Shown: positions 4,927 to 6,141 of the stretch, piece after piece
How positions within the stretch are numbered: position 1 is the first letter of the stretch
Layout of the letters: each line of letters begins with the position of its first letter
Source of the DNA: Acidobacteria bacterium UBA7540
Lineage (GTDB): Bacteria > Acidobacteriota > Terriglobia > UBA7540
Direction: 5' to 3'
Assembly (NCBI GenBank): GCA_002478145.1
Contig: DLMI01000091.1
Span: 23,917 to 30,057 of the forward strand
Length of the DNA stretch: 6,141 bases
Translations under genes and position numbers: made by a program
Notes under the pieces: generated by a model
Seen by the model: only the letters and a program-made list of their open reading frames with translations
Told to the model about the DNA's origin: nothing
Databases searched by the model: none

Positions 4927-6141
4927 TTAGCCACGTTCAAGCCGGAGCTTCAAAAAATGGGTCGAGCATGATATACACGGGTCGTAACTACGAATCAGCT
5001 TTTCGCAGACCTGGGCAATCTCAGCTTCGGATTGGTCGAGCACCCCGGGCAGGATAGCTTTGAGGTCATCTTCCATGCGACGGTAGTTTTGCGCTGTGGG
5101 AGGAATGATTCTAGCGAACTCCACAAGCCCCTGGTCATTGATGCGGTAGCGATGATAAAGCAAGCCGCGGGGCGCCTCAGTGGCTGCACACCCTTCCCCG
5201 GCATGAACCTTGAACTCCACCCGGCTGGAAGCCGGCTCACGGTAAGCCTCAATAATCGCGAGCGCCTCTTCGCAGGCGTGGATCAACTCGACGGCGCGAG
5301 CCACGATGCCCATGTAGGGATTGCGGCAGGGCCAGGAGACGCCGCAGGCGCGGGCGGCAGCCAGCGCCTGTGGCATCAGCTTGTCGATATTCAAGTTAAT
5401 CCTGGCCAGCGGGCCGACAAAGTAGCTCGAGCCACTATCAGCACGCACCGAATGGAGAGCCGTCGAGCGTTCTACGTGCTCCTCGAGAAAAACGTGCTCG
5501 AAATCCTTCGGATCGATATCGACCCCCATCGAGGAAACGATCCGCCGCTCATTCATGGGGTATTCGTTCGGATGGGAGACCGAAACGAATTCGTATTCGG
5601 GCGCGAAGCTCGGAAAGGGAAGCGTGCAGACAAGTGCCAGAGTTTCCTTTGCCGCCTCCAGGGCCCAGAGCAAGTCGGCGGAAATATCCGTCAACTCCTT
5701 GCGACGAGGAGCCTTGTAGAAACCGCCCACACATACCGAGACCGGATGAACGGACCGACCGCCCAGGATCTCGAGAAGTCGATTGCCGATCTTCTTCAGG
5801 CGCAGAGCTCGCTCAACCTCCTTGGGGTGGTCAGCCGCCATTGAGATGGCGCTCTCGTACCCCAGGAAATCCGGCGCGTTCAAAAGGTAGATGTGCAGGG
5901 CGTGGCTCTCAATCCATTCACCACAATAAAGCAGGCGGCGCAAGGCACGAATCTCGGGCGGAGGAGTAACTCCCAGGGCGGATTCGAGCGCGTGCACCGC
6001 GCTCATCTGGTAGGCCACCGGGCAGATGCCGCAGATGCGGGCTACAATATCGGGGACTTCCTGAAAGTAGCGACCGCGAAGGAAGGCTTCGAAGAACCGC
6101 GGAGGCTCGAAAATGTTTATCTTCACTTCGCGCAGTTCCCC
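4927..6141 (-). CDS. [NiFe]-hydrogenase large (alpha) subunit, group 3b type, 5' end cut by window
   Basis: This is the catalytic subunit of a cytoplasmic bidirectional hydrogenase that couples H2 to NAD(P)H, like the alpha subunit of Pyrococcus sulfhydrogenase. The frame stays open to the right edge (GELREV before KINIFEPPRFFEAF), so GTG 6126 is probably not the start; a few tens of N-terminal residues are missing. Counting from that codon, the proximal nickel ligands are Cys32 and Cys35 in ARICGICPVAYQ and the distal ones Cys384 and Cys387 in DPCISCSTH. IESHALHIYLL and AATEAPRGLL are group 3b signatures. After His390 there is a 9-residue tail, FLKLRLERG, the expected substrate of the protease encoded next. 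The electron-transfer subunits should lie upstream, outside the window. The usual His four residues after Cys35 is Tyr. No signal peptide belongs to this subunit type. Confidence 0.95.
   Translation of the reverse strand, partial: GELREVKINIFEPPRFFEAFLRGRYFQEVPDIVARICGICPVAYQMSAVHALESALGVTPPPEIRALRRLLYCGEWIESHALHIYLLNAPDFLGYESAISMAADHPKEVERALRLKKIGNRLLEILGGRSVHPVSVCVGGFYKAPRRKELTDISADLLWALEAAKETLALVCTLPFPSFAPEYEFVSVSHPNEYPMNERRIVSSMGVDIDPKDFEHVFLEEHVERSTALHSVRADSGSSYFVGPLARINLNIDKLMPQALAAARACGVSWPCRNPYMGIVARAVELIHACEEALAIIEAYREPASSRVEFKVHAGEGCAATEAPRGLLYHRYRINDQGLVEFARIIPPTAQNYRRMEDDLKAILPGVLDQSEAEIAQVCEKLIRSYDPCISCSTHFLKLRLERG

Noticed and set aside
5032..5844. Plus-strand ORF of 270 codons opposite the large subunit
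   Set aside because: Antisense shadow of a strongly conserved hydrogenase gene; no domain or neighbour supports it.

Overview
This window is the 3' part of a [NiFe]-hydrogenase locus. Every recognisable gene lies on the minus strand, so the genes read from right to left. From the right edge they are: a cytoplasmic group 3b-type [NiFe]-hydrogenase large subunit (5' end cut by the window), a hydrogenase-specific maturation protease, then hypC, hypD, hypE, hypA, hypB and the first about 40 codons of hypF (cut by the left edge and apparently frameshifted). Together they supply the catalytic subunit, the Fe(CN)2CO-building enzymes (HypC, HypD, HypE, HypF), the nickel-insertion pair (HypA, HypB) and the protease that trims the large subunit after nickel is in place.

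There seem to be two transcription blocks. The large subunit and protease end at an imperfect hairpin followed by a T-rich run (about 4098-4173). A sigma70-like promoter (-35 TTGAGT, 17-bp spacer, -10 TACAAT; 4018-4046) then heads the hyp block, with a good ribosome binding site before hypC. hypC/hypD overlap by 1 nt, and hypA/hypB and hypB/hypF overlap by 4 nt (ATGA), as expected for translational coupling. A 28-codon ORF fills the hypC leader and stops 2 nt before the hypC start.

The unusual part is what sits in the gaps. Between hypE and hypA lie 275 bp built almost wholly of degenerate 7-bp units (CCTGANN and YMCTTTA types), with a 61-bp direct repeat and two exact 23-nt inverted arms. 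The same CCTGANN heptad family recurs at the 3' end of the protease gene and supplies its C-terminal codons. A long inverted repeat (arms of 51-57 nt, 26-bp perfect core) lies between the large subunit and the protease, and a perfect 15-bp hairpin lies between hypD and hypE. These look like dispersed genomic repeats that settled in the operon junctions.

Organism: a bacterium of moderately high GC (high fifties per cent, judged by eye). The group 3b enzyme, the gene content and the style of dispersed intergenic repeats remind me of soil Acidobacteriota, but this is an impression and cannot be proved from the window. No RNA genes, transposase, CRISPR array or plus-strand gene was found. I see no new enzyme system; the novelty, if any, is in the repeats, the leader ORF and the hypF frameshift.
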